This document shows positions 43,258-50,286 of a stretch of DNA of 64,000 bases, piece by piece (position 1 is the stretch's first letter; every line of letters starts with the position of its first letter). The DNA comes from Nocardioides sp. (lineage in GTDB: Bacteria; Actinomycetota; Actinomycetes; Propionibacteriales; Nocardioidaceae), in contig PBYI01000056.1 in the NCBI GenBank assembly GCA_002729525.1, forward strand, positions 1-64,000. Direction: 5' to 3'. The position numbers and the translations under genes were made by a program. Below the pieces are notes generated by a model, which was given only the letters and a program-made list of their open reading frames with translations, had not been told where the DNA came from and did no database searches.

Positions 43258-43949
43258 AGCCGCGATTCGCGCTTGGCTTCGCGGCAGGCGTCGCAGCGGC
43301 AGCCGCGCTTGTACGCCGCGACCGTCCCGCACGGCTGCAGGCCACGGCGCTCCCACATCTCTCGGGCCTGCTGCGAGAGCTCCTCGGGGGTGCGCTTCAG
43401 CCGCTCGCGGACAGCCTCGCGGGCTTCTGGTGGAGCCTCGTCCCAGTACGCCTTCATCGACGCCGCCTGCTTGGCGCGAGCCTCGGGGGCGTGGGCCCGA
43501 GAGAGGGCGGTGACGCGCTGCTCGGCCGCCTCGGGGCGCTCGTTCTGGCGCTCGATCGTCTCCGTCTGCTTGGCCAGTCCCGCGGCGGTCCAACGCTGCT
43601 TCTTACGCTTGCCCATGGGGTTGATGTGAGCCATCCCCGCCTTGCGCCCCCGCTCGGCGAACCGCTCCGACAACTCCGGATCTGCGACCCGATCGATCGT
43701 CGTCAGACCGCAGGCGTCGCGCATCGTGAACCTGTCGATGCCGTGCTTCCTCGAGACGTGGTTCAGCGGGGACTGCCAAGGGCCCTGCCCACAGACTGGG
43801 CACATCTGCCGGCTGAGCATGGCGCGAGCCTCGTCGGCAGTGACGCCCCACTCCTCGGGCTTGGGCCTCGGGGGCTGTGCGGGTGGTGCCGTGCCCTCCG
43901 GAGGGATGTCCTCCCGCCAGATCTCCTGTTGCGTCCGCTTCGCCTTCAC
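43254..43949 (-). CDS. Phage zinc-finger DNA-binding protein
   Basis: A 231-residue basic protein. A zinc-finger-like motif CPVCGQGPWQSPLNHVSRKH (C-x2-C...H-x4-H, about residues 50-69) is followed by a 'DRFTMRDACGLTT' helix pair, a charged helical region and a C-terminal GCRCDACR cysteine cluster (about 215-225) common in actinophage small proteins. It may be a regulator or nuclease accessory. Its ATG overlaps the stop of the ribbon-helix-helix gene. Confidence 0.6.
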   Translation of the reverse strand: MKAKRTQQEIWREDIPPEGTAPPAQPPRPKPEEWGVTADEARAMLSRQMCPVCGQGPWQSPLNHVSRKHGIDRFTMRDACGLTTIDRVADPELSERFAERGRKAGMAHINPMGKRKKQRWTAAGLAKQTETIERQNERPEAAEQRVTALSRAHAPEARAKQAASMKAYWDEAPPEAREAVRERLKRTPEELSQQAREMWERRGLQPCGTVAAYKRGCRCDACREAKRESRL

Positions 43950-44089
43950 GGCTTCCTCACGTACCTCTCGAGCGCCTCGCGGATGACGTCTGAGATGTTC
44001 TCTTCCCGCTCCTCGGCCTTCTGCATGGCGGCCTCGTAGAGCGTCTTGGGGACGCGGTAGGTCTTCTGGACCATCGGGGGCTTCGCCAT
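43946..44089 (-). CDS. Ribbon-helix-helix DNA-binding protein
   Basis: A 47-residue protein with the RHH pattern: strand 'QKTYRVPKTLYEAAMQKAEE' and helix 'ISDVIREALERYV'. Such proteins are ParD/CopG-like repressors or antitoxins. No toxin follows; the downstream genes are the zinc-finger and HNH proteins. An ATG at 44098 would add three residues. It is the first gene after the promoter region at 44.1 kb and may repress it. Confidence 0.7.
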   Translation of the reverse strand: MAKPPMVQKTYRVPKTLYEAAMQKAEEREENISDVIREALERYVRKP

Positions 44090-44107
44090 GCGCCGCATCG
44101 TCGCAGG

Positions 44108-44182
44108 CTGTGTAGACACCTGTGTAGGCAGGTTAGGGCAGGTCATGCGCTCTAACATGTCAAATGTGTAGTCATTCGTCAA
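44108..44182 (-). promoter_or_regulatory. Leftward promoter region with TGTGTAG repeats
   Basis: Minus-strand -35-like boxes TTGACG (44182-44177) and TTGACA (44163-44158) precede the RHH gene. Three copies of TGTGTAG occur at 44109, 44121 and 44165, the first two exactly 12 bases apart, so the sites may bind a repressor such as the RHH protein. The region is clearly AT-richer than its surroundings. Confidence 0.45.
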
Positions 44183-44242
44183 CACGTCTACGTCGGGCGG
44201 CGGGCACTGCCAGATCTGGGACGACCGGCACTGGTAAGGGGC

Positions 44243-44310
44243 GTGACCCACTCCAACGCACCCCTGACCCCTGAGGGCCGCCGTCGTCTCTGCGAGCGAG
44301 CTCGGCGTGC
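44243..44310 (+). pseudogene. Remnant of an IS481-type transposase N-terminus
   Basis: Starting at GTG 44243, the first 20 codons read THSNAPLTPEGRRRLCERA, which is the N-terminal start of IS481-like transposases as I recall it. The reading frame then leaves the family and ends at 44428. Only a fragment of a former insertion is left; no terminal repeats are recognised. The rest of 44183-44463 holds no other supported feature. Confidence 0.4.
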
Positions 44311-44463
44311 AGCAGGCAGGTCGGGGTCGGTCACGGTGTCGTCTAGCGCGGTGGAGTCCATGCGGTCCAGGGTGCTCCAGGTCCGCCGCGGCGTGCTGGC
44401 GTTCGTCCACAGGCCGGGGTTCGAATAGAAATGGCATAGTTGACGGACGCGAATTAAATCCCC

Positions 44464-45084
44464 ATGATGGTGCCCATGGACGACCATCTCCTCACCGCGA
44501 GCGAGGTCAGCGACCTTCTCGGATCCGAGCGACTTGAGAAGCTGCACGACTGCGTCGAGCGGGCGTGGCAGCGGTGGCTGGTGCACCAGGACTACTCGGC
44601 CGCCTCGAAGCGAACCCGCGCCACCGTGGTCTCCGACTACATCGTTCAGGAGATCAGTCGAGCGTTCGCGGACGACGGCGACGTCGCACTCAAGCAGAAG
44701 TACGGCGCCCTCAACATGACGGTCGCCGGCAAGATGGTCATCCGCTTCAAGAAGTTTCGTGGGCGCCGGCTGCGCACCAGCGGGATCTCCACCCGCACGC
44801 GGAACATGTTCCTCCGGCAAGAGGAGGTACTCGACGGCATGGTCGTCACCCACCTCGTCGTGGGCTACCTCCTCGATGACCTCGAGGTCGCGACTGAGAA
44901 GATCTCGATGACCTGCCCGCTCGGTGGCGACAACCTGTGGCAGCTCGACCTCGGCACCACTACCGGTGGCAGCGAGGACGGCGGCATCGTCGCGCCGATC
45001 AACCCGGGCCCGTCCGACGACCAGGACCCGATCATCCGCAGCACTCGGCCGGCCGCTCAGGATCCGGCAGCAAACCAGGAGTAG
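44464..45084 (+). CDS. Unknown partner protein of the XRE-ImmA/IrrE gene
   Basis: A 206-residue protein, mostly helical, with basic segments (MVIRFKKFRGRRLRTSGIST) and a disordered acidic tail after about residue 160. The family is not recognised with certainty. It lies 6 bases before the XRE-ImmA/IrrE gene, so the two form one transcription unit. Two-gene units of this kind are found among prophage toxin-antitoxin or defence pairs; the assignment is inference. Starts at 44464, 44467 and 44476 are possible; the last has no better ribosome site. Confidence 0.7.
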   Translation: MMVPMDDHLLTASEVSDLLGSERLEKLHDCVERAWQRWLVHQDYSAASKRTRATVVSDYIVQEISRAFADDGDVALKQKYGALNMTVAGKMVIRFKKFRGRRLRTSGISTRTRNMFLRQEEVLDGMVVTHLVVGYLLDDLEVATEKISMTCPLGGDNLWQLDLGTTTGGSEDGGIVAPINPGPSDDQDPIIRSTRPAAQDPAANQE

Positions 45085-45090
45085 ACCCTC

Positions 45091-46146
45091 ATGAGACCCC
45101 GCATGCTCGAGCTGCTGCGGGAGTCCCGAGGTCTCAGCCAGACCGCCCTCGCGAAGGCCAGCTCCGTTCCCCAGCCCACCATCTCGAAGGCCGAGAACGG
45201 GCTCGTGGAACTCGATGCAGATCGCGCAGAGCGGATCGCCCACGCGCTCCAGTACCCCCTGGACGCGTTCACGTGGGACGACGAGATCTTCGGGCTCGGC
45301 AGCGCCAACTTCCACCACCGCAAGCAGCAGTCGCTACCAGTCACTACCCTGCAGCGGATCCACGCCGACGTGAACCTGCACAGGATGCGGGTGGTGCGGC
45401 TGCTCAACAGCGTCGAGATCGAACCGCGCTACGCCATCCCGAGTGTCGACGTCGACGAACTCGGATCGCCAGCCGAGGTTGCCCGCGCAGTCCGGGCCGC
45501 GTGGAACCTGCCGATGGGGCCGATCGACAACATGGTCGTCGCGCTCGAGCGAGCCGGCGCGCTCGTCACCCACGCGGACCTGTACTCGTCCAAGATCTCG
45601 GCGCTCAGCCAGTCGGTCCCGGGGTGCCCTGCGCTACTGGTGCTGAACCACGGCATGTCGGCCGACCGTGACCGCTTCACGCTTGCCCACGAGCTCGGGC
45701 ACCTCGTCATGCACACCATGCCGACAGCAGAGGCTGATGCCGAGCGAGAAGCTGACGAGTTCGCATCCGAGTTCCTTATGCCGGCCCGGGAGATCCGGGG
45801 ACAGCTGAACGGCCTGGATCTGGCAGGCGCCGCGAGGCTCAAGCCGTACTGGAAGACCGCGATGAGCGCGCTCATCCGTCGCGCTCGCGACCTGGGGTGC
45901 ATCGACGACGGCAGGTACAAGAGCCTGAATGTTCAGATCAGCCAGCGAGGATGGCGGAAGAACGAGCCGGTGCAGATCGAGCGCGAAGCCCCGTCGACCC
46001 TCCGCAAGGTGATCGACCTCCACCACGACGAGCACGGGTACGGCGTCGGCGAACTCGCGGCCGTCGTTGGCCTGCATGCCAAGGAGTACGCAGACCGCTT
46101 CGATGACGACCAGCGACGAAGCCGTCGACTGCGCCTCGTTCCATGA
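45091..46146 (+). CDS. XRE regulator fused to ImmA/IrrE metallopeptidase
   Basis: A 351-residue protein: XRE helix-turn-helix at residues 1-60 (GLSQTALAKASSVPQPTISK) and ImmA/IrrE zinc peptidase domain from about 135 to 260 with HELGH (200-204) and the downstream Glu of EREADEFASEFLMP. ImmA-type proteases cleave phage repressors; a fused HTH can be both repressor and protease. It lies after an unknown partner gene and ends directly at a strong hairpin. It may be the lysogeny regulator or the antitoxin/regulator of a defence pair. Confidence 0.88.
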   Translation: MRPRMLELLRESRGLSQTALAKASSVPQPTISKAENGLVELDADRAERIAHALQYPLDAFTWDDEIFGLGSANFHHRKQQSLPVTTLQRIHADVNLHRMRVVRLLNSVEIEPRYAIPSVDVDELGSPAEVARAVRAAWNLPMGPIDNMVVALERAGALVTHADLYSSKISALSQSVPGCPALLVLNHGMSADRDRFTLAHELGHLVMHTMPTAEADAEREADEFASEFLMPAREIRGQLNGLDLAGAARLKPYWKTAMSALIRRARDLGCIDDGRYKSLNVQISQRGWRKNEPVQIEREAPSTLRKVIDLHHDEHGYGVGELAAVVGLHAKEYADRFDDDQRRSRRLRLVP

Positions 46147-46331
46147 CGAAGCCGCCCCCGCTCCCGGCCGGTGGGCCAGGGGCGGGGGCGGTCGTGGTGC
46201 GTCAGCGTGCCGAGCTGCCGGCGGAGGTGGCGGCTCGGTGGTTGGTGCTGGTCGGAGGGTGTGAGCCCTGCGCTCTCGCCGCCGACCAGTGCCCAGGCTA
46301 CGCCGTAGCGGTGCGCTCGCGCTTGAAGTAG
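46143..46331 (+). CDS. Doubtful small open frame
   Basis: A 62-residue frame whose ATG overlaps the stop of the XRE-ImmA gene (ATGA) and which has about 84% G/C at third positions, both in its favour. Against it, a strong terminator hairpin lies inside it and it runs 34 bases into the holin gene on the other strand. No family resemblance. Confidence 0.25.
   Translation: MTKPPPLPAGGPGAGAVVVRQRAELPAEVAARWLVLVGGCEPCALAADQCPGYAVAVRSRLK
46152..46191. terminator. Bidirectional terminator hairpin
   Basis: Stem CCGCCCCCG (46152-46160) and CGGGGGCGG (46183-46191), continued by a second GC stem inside. It lies immediately after the plus-strand XRE-ImmA gene and about 110 bases beyond the end of the minus-strand late operon, so it can stop transcription from both sides. 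Confidence 0.7.
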
Positions 46332-46561
46332 CCGGCGGCCAGGGCGAGGCCGCTGGTGATGAGCAGGGTGGTGAACGCTGCGACCGGGGCCGGCACGGTG
46401 GGGTCGGCGGGGCCGTTCCAGAAGAGCTCGTCGAGGCCCCAGACGGCGAAGTCGGAGACGATCGCGCCGGCGCCGGCGCCGAGGGTGGCGGCGGTGACCT
46501 TCGCGGTGGGTCGGTTCGTCGGCTGGTCGTGGGTGGTGATGTTGCCGGTGGTGTCGGTCAT
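46298..46561 (-). CDS. Phage holin
   Basis: An 87-residue protein with an N-terminal hydrophilic stretch, 'PTAKVTAATLGAGAGAIVSD' and two predicted membrane helices (about 20-45 and 62-80, VAAFTTLLITSGLALAAGYF), ending in a short basic tail. The layout is that of small actinophage holins which open the membrane for the endolysin. It is the last gene of the late operon, near the amidase gene. Confidence 0.8.
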   Translation of the reverse strand: MTDTTGNITTHDQPTNRPTAKVTAATLGAGAGAIVSDFAVWGLDELFWNGPADPTVPAPVAAFTTLLITSGLALAAGYFKRERTATA

Positions 46562-46564
46562 GGG

Positions 46565-47344
46565 TCAGCCCTTCTTGGTGGTGCGGGGTCGGACGGCGCA
46601 GGTCACGCCGTAGCCGCGGTGGTCGGAGACGGTGCGGGTGGTGTGGTGACGCAGCGGCCGGACGACACGACGCCGGAAGTAGACGTCGTCGATCGTGCGG
46701 CGGCGGCCGTGGGTGACGAGCTCGCCCAGGCGCCTCTGGCACGACCGGAGCCCGCGGGCGAGGAGCCCGGCGAGTTGGCGTGCGCCCGGCACGGTGTTGA
46801 GGTCACCGATCACGAACACTGCGGCGCTCGGGTAGAGCGTGGCCATGACCTTCCCGGCGCGGCGGAACCCTCTGGCGGCGAGGAGTCGGCGGCCGAGGTT
46901 CTGCTGGGACGCGGGGCCGTGCATGTTGCCGACGGCGACGACGCGGCCGGGGACACGGGTCTCGACGATCATCAGCCACTTCGCCTTGACCATCCGCGGG
47001 CCCGCGCCGCGGCCGGCGTCCGTGCGCTCCGAGAGCAGGACCGCGTGGAACCGGGGCGCGTGCTCGGAGAAGTCGCGGCGGATGCTGATGGGGGTGGCGT
47101 CCTGGCCGGGTCTGCCGTCGCCGAACCAGACGACGTGGCCGGCGCGCTTGGCCGCGGCCTCGACGACCTTGCGCGCCTGTCCGGCCTCCTGCATCCCGAC
47201 GACGTCGTGCGCGGCCATGAAGTCGACGAGGTCGTCCTCGAGCTGCTGCGGCTTCCGCTTCGCGGCTCGCACCGAGAGGTTGAGGGTACCGACCCGGACC
47301 CGGGGGGCTCGCTTCCACCAGCGTCCGCGCCGACGGCGGCTCAT
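46565..47344 (-). CDS. Endonuclease/exonuclease/phosphatase (EEP) family protein
   Basis: A 259-residue EEP-fold enzyme with all main active-site residues: Asn22 (TLNL), Glu53 (MQEAG), Asn140-His142 (GNMHG), Asp181 and Asn183 (GDLNT), Asp219/220 and Asp241-His242 (VSDHRG). It should be a Mg-dependent phosphodiesterase, either a DNase or a lipid/phosphate hydrolase. The N-terminus is very basic, which favours nucleic acid. It lies in the lysis module between the endolysin and the holin. The ATG overlaps the stop of a 42-residue frame. Confidence 0.85.
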   Translation of the reverse strand: MSRRRRGRWWKRAPRVRVGTLNLSVRAAKRKPQQLEDDLVDFMAAHDVVGMQEAGQARKVVEAAAKRAGHVVWFGDGRPGQDATPISIRRDFSEHAPRFHAVLLSERTDAGRGAGPRMVKAKWLMIVETRVPGRVVAVGNMHGPASQQNLGRRLLAARGFRRAGKVMATLYPSAAVFVIGDLNTVPGARQLAGLLARGLRSCQRRLGELVTHGRRRTIDDVYFRRRVVRPLRHHTTRTVSDHRGYGVTCAVRPRTTKKG

Positions 47345-47469
47345 CGGATCCACCGGGGATGAGGCGGGCGGATGGCGCGGAGTCGGCGGCGGGCGTCGAC
47401 CCAGCACAGCGCGAGGCCCTCGACGACGATCCCGGCGACCTCGACGGCCGCGCGCGGGTGCAGGCGCAT
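47341..47469 (-). CDS. 42-residue phage protein
   Basis: An ATG at 47469 overlaps the previous stop (TGATG) and the TGA overlaps the EEP start (ATGA). Third positions are almost all G or C. It has a hydrophobic centre (VEVAGIVVEGLALCWV) and a basic tail (RRRLRAIRPPHPRWIR). Possibly a small membrane-associated lysis accessory; unknown. Confidence 0.6.
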   Translation of the reverse strand: MRLHPRAAVEVAGIVVEGLALCWVDARRRLRAIRPPHPRWIR

Positions 47470-47606
47470 CAGGCGGCGCTCCGGCGGGCACGCACGCGGG
47501 CCTTCCCGGCGAGGTGCCGGTCGCGGGACGGGCCGCGCTCGGTGTGCACGGGGCGTGGCGCTGCGCGGTGGAGGCCGAGGACGCGGTCGAGCCAGTCGCG
47601 GACCAT
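47469..47606 (-). CDS. 45-residue phage protein
   Basis: A small basic protein (MVRDWLDRVLGLHRAAPRP then an Arg-rich tail) whose stop overlaps the start of the next small gene. It starts 6 bases after the endolysin stop. An amphipathic N-terminal helix is the only visible feature. Confidence 0.5.
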   Translation of the reverse strand: MVRDWLDRVLGLHRAAPRPVHTERGPSRDRHLAGKARVRARRSAA

Positions 47607-47611
47607 CGTGG

Positions 47612-48430
47612 TCAGTCCGTCTCGGCGTCGAGGGCGGCGATCTCGCGCTCGAGGTCCTTGAGCTCGGCGAGGATCTGGTTCTTTGACCGGGTCGTGCGGG
47701 CCTGGGCCTTCCCGACCGCGGCCATCAGGTCCTCGTGCTCGGCGGTGGAGAGCTCGCTGGCGAGCTGGACCTGCTTGCGGGTGGCCTTGTTCTGCCGGCG
47801 GATGAGGCTCTTGTCGGCGGGGGTCATGGCTTCCTCCTCGGGGTCGGGCTTCTGGCTGGGGTCGGTGGGGTGGGTGAGGTCGATCGCGGCGGCGAGGATG
47901 TCGGGCAGCTGCGCGATGCGGGTGTCGGTGGGGCAGACCTTCCCGGCGCTTGACGACCAGGTCTCGCCACCGTCGACGCGGCCGGGCGCCGGGTAGGCGG
48001 TGCCGGGGCCGAAGTTCCCGGGGATGCCTTGTCGGTGGTACGCCAGGCCGCGGCTGGCCGGCCGGGAGTCGGGGCACGGCTGGAGCGGTACGCCGTGCTC
48101 GGTGTGTGCCCAGGCGAGGATCTGGGCGTTCGCGGCGACCTGGGCGTCTGTGAGTGGCGCCCAGGCGGGCAGGCGCGGGGTGCCGCCGAACGCGGGGCCG
48201 TGGTCCTCGTTCTCGATCGCGATCACCCGATGGTTGCCGTCGAGGTTGGCGGCCGACCGGTAGGCGGTGTCGCGGGACTGGAGGATGGTGCCGTCGGCCT
48301 TCACGGAGAAGTGGGCGGCGTGGGCTGGTGCGTAGCCGACGATGGTGTGGACGCAGACGATGTCGTACCGGCTCATCGGGGTGCGCGGCGACTGCTCGCC
48401 GAGCCAGGTCGCGCCGGGCATGCGGGCCAT
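47612..48430 (-). CDS. Endolysin, N-acetylmuramoyl-L-alanine amidase
   Basis: A 272-residue peptidoglycan amidase (Amidase_2/PGRP fold). Zinc-site segments are visible: 'YDIVCVHTIVGY' (His), 'RVIAIENEDHGPAF', and 'GLAYHRQGIPGNFGPG' with a late 'KVCPTDTRI'. The C-terminal third (about 190-272) is a charged coiled coil, not a normal wall-binding domain. It cleaves the stem-peptide bond at lysis. It starts one base inside the stop of the upstream membrane protein. Confidence 0.87.
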   Translation of the reverse strand: MARMPGATWLGEQSPRTPMSRYDIVCVHTIVGYAPAHAAHFSVKADGTILQSRDTAYRSAANLDGNHRVIAIENEDHGPAFGGTPRLPAWAPLTDAQVAANAQILAWAHTEHGVPLQPCPDSRPASRGLAYHRQGIPGNFGPGTAYPAPGRVDGGETWSSSAGKVCPTDTRIAQLPDILAAAIDLTHPTDPSQKPDPEEEAMTPADKSLIRRQNKATRKQVQLASELSTAEHEDLMAAVGKAQARTTRSKNQILAELKDLEREIAALDAETD

Positions 48431-48990
48431 CAGGTCTCCCGTCGGTAGGGGCGGTCGGTGTGGGGCGGGGCACCGGGGCGCAGGGGCGGGTCCTGCTCGG
48501 TGTCCTCGATGGCCTGGAGCGTCAGCAGCTCCTCCGGGGTCGCGGGGACGGTGCCGCCGAGGGTGAGGACCTGGTCGCGCAGTGCGGTGCCCCAGCGGGC
48601 GAGCACGCGCGCCAGCCGCTTCCACTCGGTGAGCTGGAGGGTGAGGAGGTCGATCCGCTCGGTGAGGCGGGTGACCTGCTCCTCGCGGGCACGCCGCTCA
48701 CCCTCGAGCTCGCGGTCGTGGGCGCGCTGCTGGTCGCGCCTGGCGGTGGTCTCGTCGTCGAGGCGCTGCTCGACCTTGTCGAGGCGCTCGCGGAGGCCGG
48801 CGTTGTCTTCGCGGAGTTGCTCGTTGTAGCCGCTGATGGAGTTCAGTGCGGACGTCTGGGCGTTGACGTCGGCGGATCGCTCGACGCCCTCCTTGGCGCG
48901 GGCCGCAGTGAACTGGGTGCCCTTGTAGAGCAGGACGGCCGCGGCGAGTGATCCGAGGGCGGCGAGGATGTACTGCAGGGTCTCGCTCAC
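48430..48990 (-). CDS. Membrane-anchored coiled-coil protein of the lysis module
   Basis: A 186-residue protein with an N-terminal membrane helix (LQYILAALGSLAAAVLLYKG) and a long coiled coil (about 50-130, heptads of Leu/Glu/Arg). The C-terminus is Pro-rich. Proteins of this shape occur beside endolysins in actinophages and may be spanin-like or regulate the holin. It is overlapped by its neighbours on both sides. Confidence 0.65.
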   Translation of the reverse strand: MSETLQYILAALGSLAAAVLLYKGTQFTAARAKEGVERSADVNAQTSALNSISGYNEQLREDNAGLRERLDKVEQRLDDETTARRDQQRAHDRELEGERRAREEQVTRLTERIDLLTLQLTEWKRLARVLARWGTALRDQVLTLGGTVPATPEELLTLQAIEDTEQDPPLRPGAPPHTDRPYRRET

Positions 48991-49511
48991 GCCTCACCAC
49001 CGCCGGGCAGCGCGTCGCCCCCGTCGCCGGAGTCGTCGAGGTCGTCCCGGTCGCGTGGCATGGCCGCGGGTGCGACGGGGTTCGGCCAGGACGCGGCGAC
49101 CCCGAGGAGCGCGGAGACCAGCAGCCAAAGGCCGGCGGCGTAGTAGCCGTACTCGTAGCCGATGGGCTCGGCGAGAAGGTGCTGGTCGGCGAGGCTGGTG
49201 GAGACCAGCCACGCGATCCAGGCCAGGCCGTAGGACACGACCCGGATGGCGGGCATGAGGTACAGCGCGACGTGGCCGAGGTAGTCCGACCGGCCGGGGC
49301 CGCGGGTGCCCTGCCAGATCGCGATGACGCCGGTGAGCCACCAGCAGGCGGCGGAGACGAGGTCGGGGATCTGCTCGTGCAGCACCCAGGCACGGTCGGG
49401 GGTGGGGGAGTAGGCGACGCCGCAGCCGAACATGATCCAGGCGGCGCCGGCGACGATGAGCCACAGCCCGCGGTACCCGAACCGGCTGGCAAGCTCGGTC
49501 ATCCGGGTCAC
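48987..49511 (-). CDS. Phage four-helix membrane protein A
   Basis: A 174-residue protein with about four membrane helices (GLWLIVAGAAWIMFGCGVAY, a WWLTGVIAIW segment, a VALYLMPAIRVVSYGLAWIA segment and AAGLWLLVSALLGVAAS) and an acidic tail. Start GTG 49511 was chosen because it overlaps the previous stop (GTGA); ATG 49502 is possible. Probably part of the lysis or superinfection-exclusion module. Confidence 0.65.
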   Translation of the reverse strand: MTRMTELASRFGYRGLWLIVAGAAWIMFGCGVAYSPTPDRAWVLHEQIPDLVSAACWWLTGVIAIWQGTRGPGRSDYLGHVALYLMPAIRVVSYGLAWIAWLVSTSLADQHLLAEPIGYEYGYYAAGLWLLVSALLGVAASWPNPVAPAAMPRDRDDLDDSGDGGDALPGGGEA

Positions 49512-49909
49512 TGCTCGCGGGCGTCGAGCGACAGGGCGGTGGCGACGCAGGCGAGGGCGCCGAACCAGTGCCAGGCGGGTGCGATGAAGGAGGCGTTGGA
49601 GTTGAGGGCGAACCAGAACCCGACGGCGCCGATGACGAGCAGCCATACCGCGAGCACGGCGAGGGTCCACTCGTAGGCCTTGCGCGAGTGCGCGAGGAGG
49701 GCGGCGATCTGGGTGGCGGCGATCGCGACGAACGCGACGCCCCACGCGTCGAGGGGCACGAGGTCGTCGAGGCCGGCGTAGAACGGGGTGGCGCGCAGCT
49801 CGGGGCGGGGGGTGAGGATCCAGACGCCGCCGAGCACGGTCGCGAGGGCGGGGAAGGAGGGCAGCAGGACCCTCGATGCGAGGGTGATGGTGGCGCGCGT
49901 GAGCGGCAC
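49508..49909 (-). CDS. Phage four-helix membrane protein B
   Basis: A 133-residue protein with four hydrophobic segments (from ITLASRVLLPSFPALATVLG to WHWFGALACVATALS) and topology like that of the next gene's product. GTG 49909 has AGGAGG 8 bases upstream. The two membrane proteins may act together. No family is recognised. Confidence 0.65.
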   Translation of the reverse strand: MPLTRATITLASRVLLPSFPALATVLGGVWILTPRPELRATPFYAGLDDLVPLDAWGVAFVAIAATQIAALLAHSRKAYEWTLAVLAVWLLVIGAVGFWFALNSNASFIAPAWHWFGALACVATALSLDAREQ

Positions 49910-49953
49910 GATGGGGACCTCCTGGAGCGGTTGATGAAGGTCGATGCACGCGC

Positions 49954-49981
49954 TCGACTGTTCGAACACGTGTTCTACGAT
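49954..49981 (+). promoter_or_regulatory. SOS box overlapping a leaderless promoter
   Basis: TCGAACACGTGTTCTA (49962-49977) matches the actinobacterial LexA box TCGAAC-N4-GTTCGA at 11 of 12 fixed positions and contains the perfect palindrome GAACACGTGTTC. It sits between -35-like TCGACT (49954-49959) and -10-like TACGAT (49976-49981), 16 bases apart. The ATG at 49989 begins 7 bases after the -10, so the transcript is probably leaderless. LexA binding here would block the promoter until DNA damage. Confidence 0.75.
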
Positions 49982-49988
49982 CCGGCGC

Positions 49989-50270
49989 ATGCATCCGCGC
50001 GCCGAGCACGTCTGGGTGACCGACGTGCAGGTGTGGGGAGACGTCCAGGCGCCCGGGCTGCTGCTCGGCTGGCGGCAGACCCGACAGGGCGCGTGGGAGG
50101 GGTGGTGCGTGGTCGCGCACCTCGGGCCGCAGGAGTCCGGTCCCTACGTCCCGGCAGGGGTGGGTCGCAGCTGCGTCGATCAGGCGACGCGGACCAGACG
50201 CGCCGGCCCGCGGGTCACACTCCGCACCGCCGTGACGGACGGCACCAGCTCGGCCGAGCAGCCGCACTAA
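49989..50270 (+). CDS. SOS-controlled small protein inside the late operon
   Basis: A 93-residue protein on the strand opposite to the late operon. The N-terminal 'AEHVWVTDVQ...APGLLLGWRQ...AWEGWCVVAHL' pattern resembles small actinobacterial proteins that I associate with SOS genes near dnaE2/imuB; this is from memory. Codon third positions are strongly G/C, so the frame is real. The SOS-box promoter directly upstream shows that it is switched on by DNA damage, independent of the late operon. A longer frame from 49944 is not favoured, because the promoter lies inside it. Confidence 0.75.
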   Translation: MHPRAEHVWVTDVQVWGDVQAPGLLLGWRQTRQGAWEGWCVVAHLGPQESGPYVPAGVGRSCVDQATRTRRAGPRVTLRTAVTDGTSSAEQPH

Positions 50271-50286
50271 ACCGGCAGATCGCGCC

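Noticed and set aside
44405..44430. A tRNA T-arm-like GGGGTTCGAAT before the XRE-ImmA unit.
   Set aside because: No matching acceptor or anticodon stem can be formed around it, and the bases after it are AT-rich and do not pair. Taken as chance.
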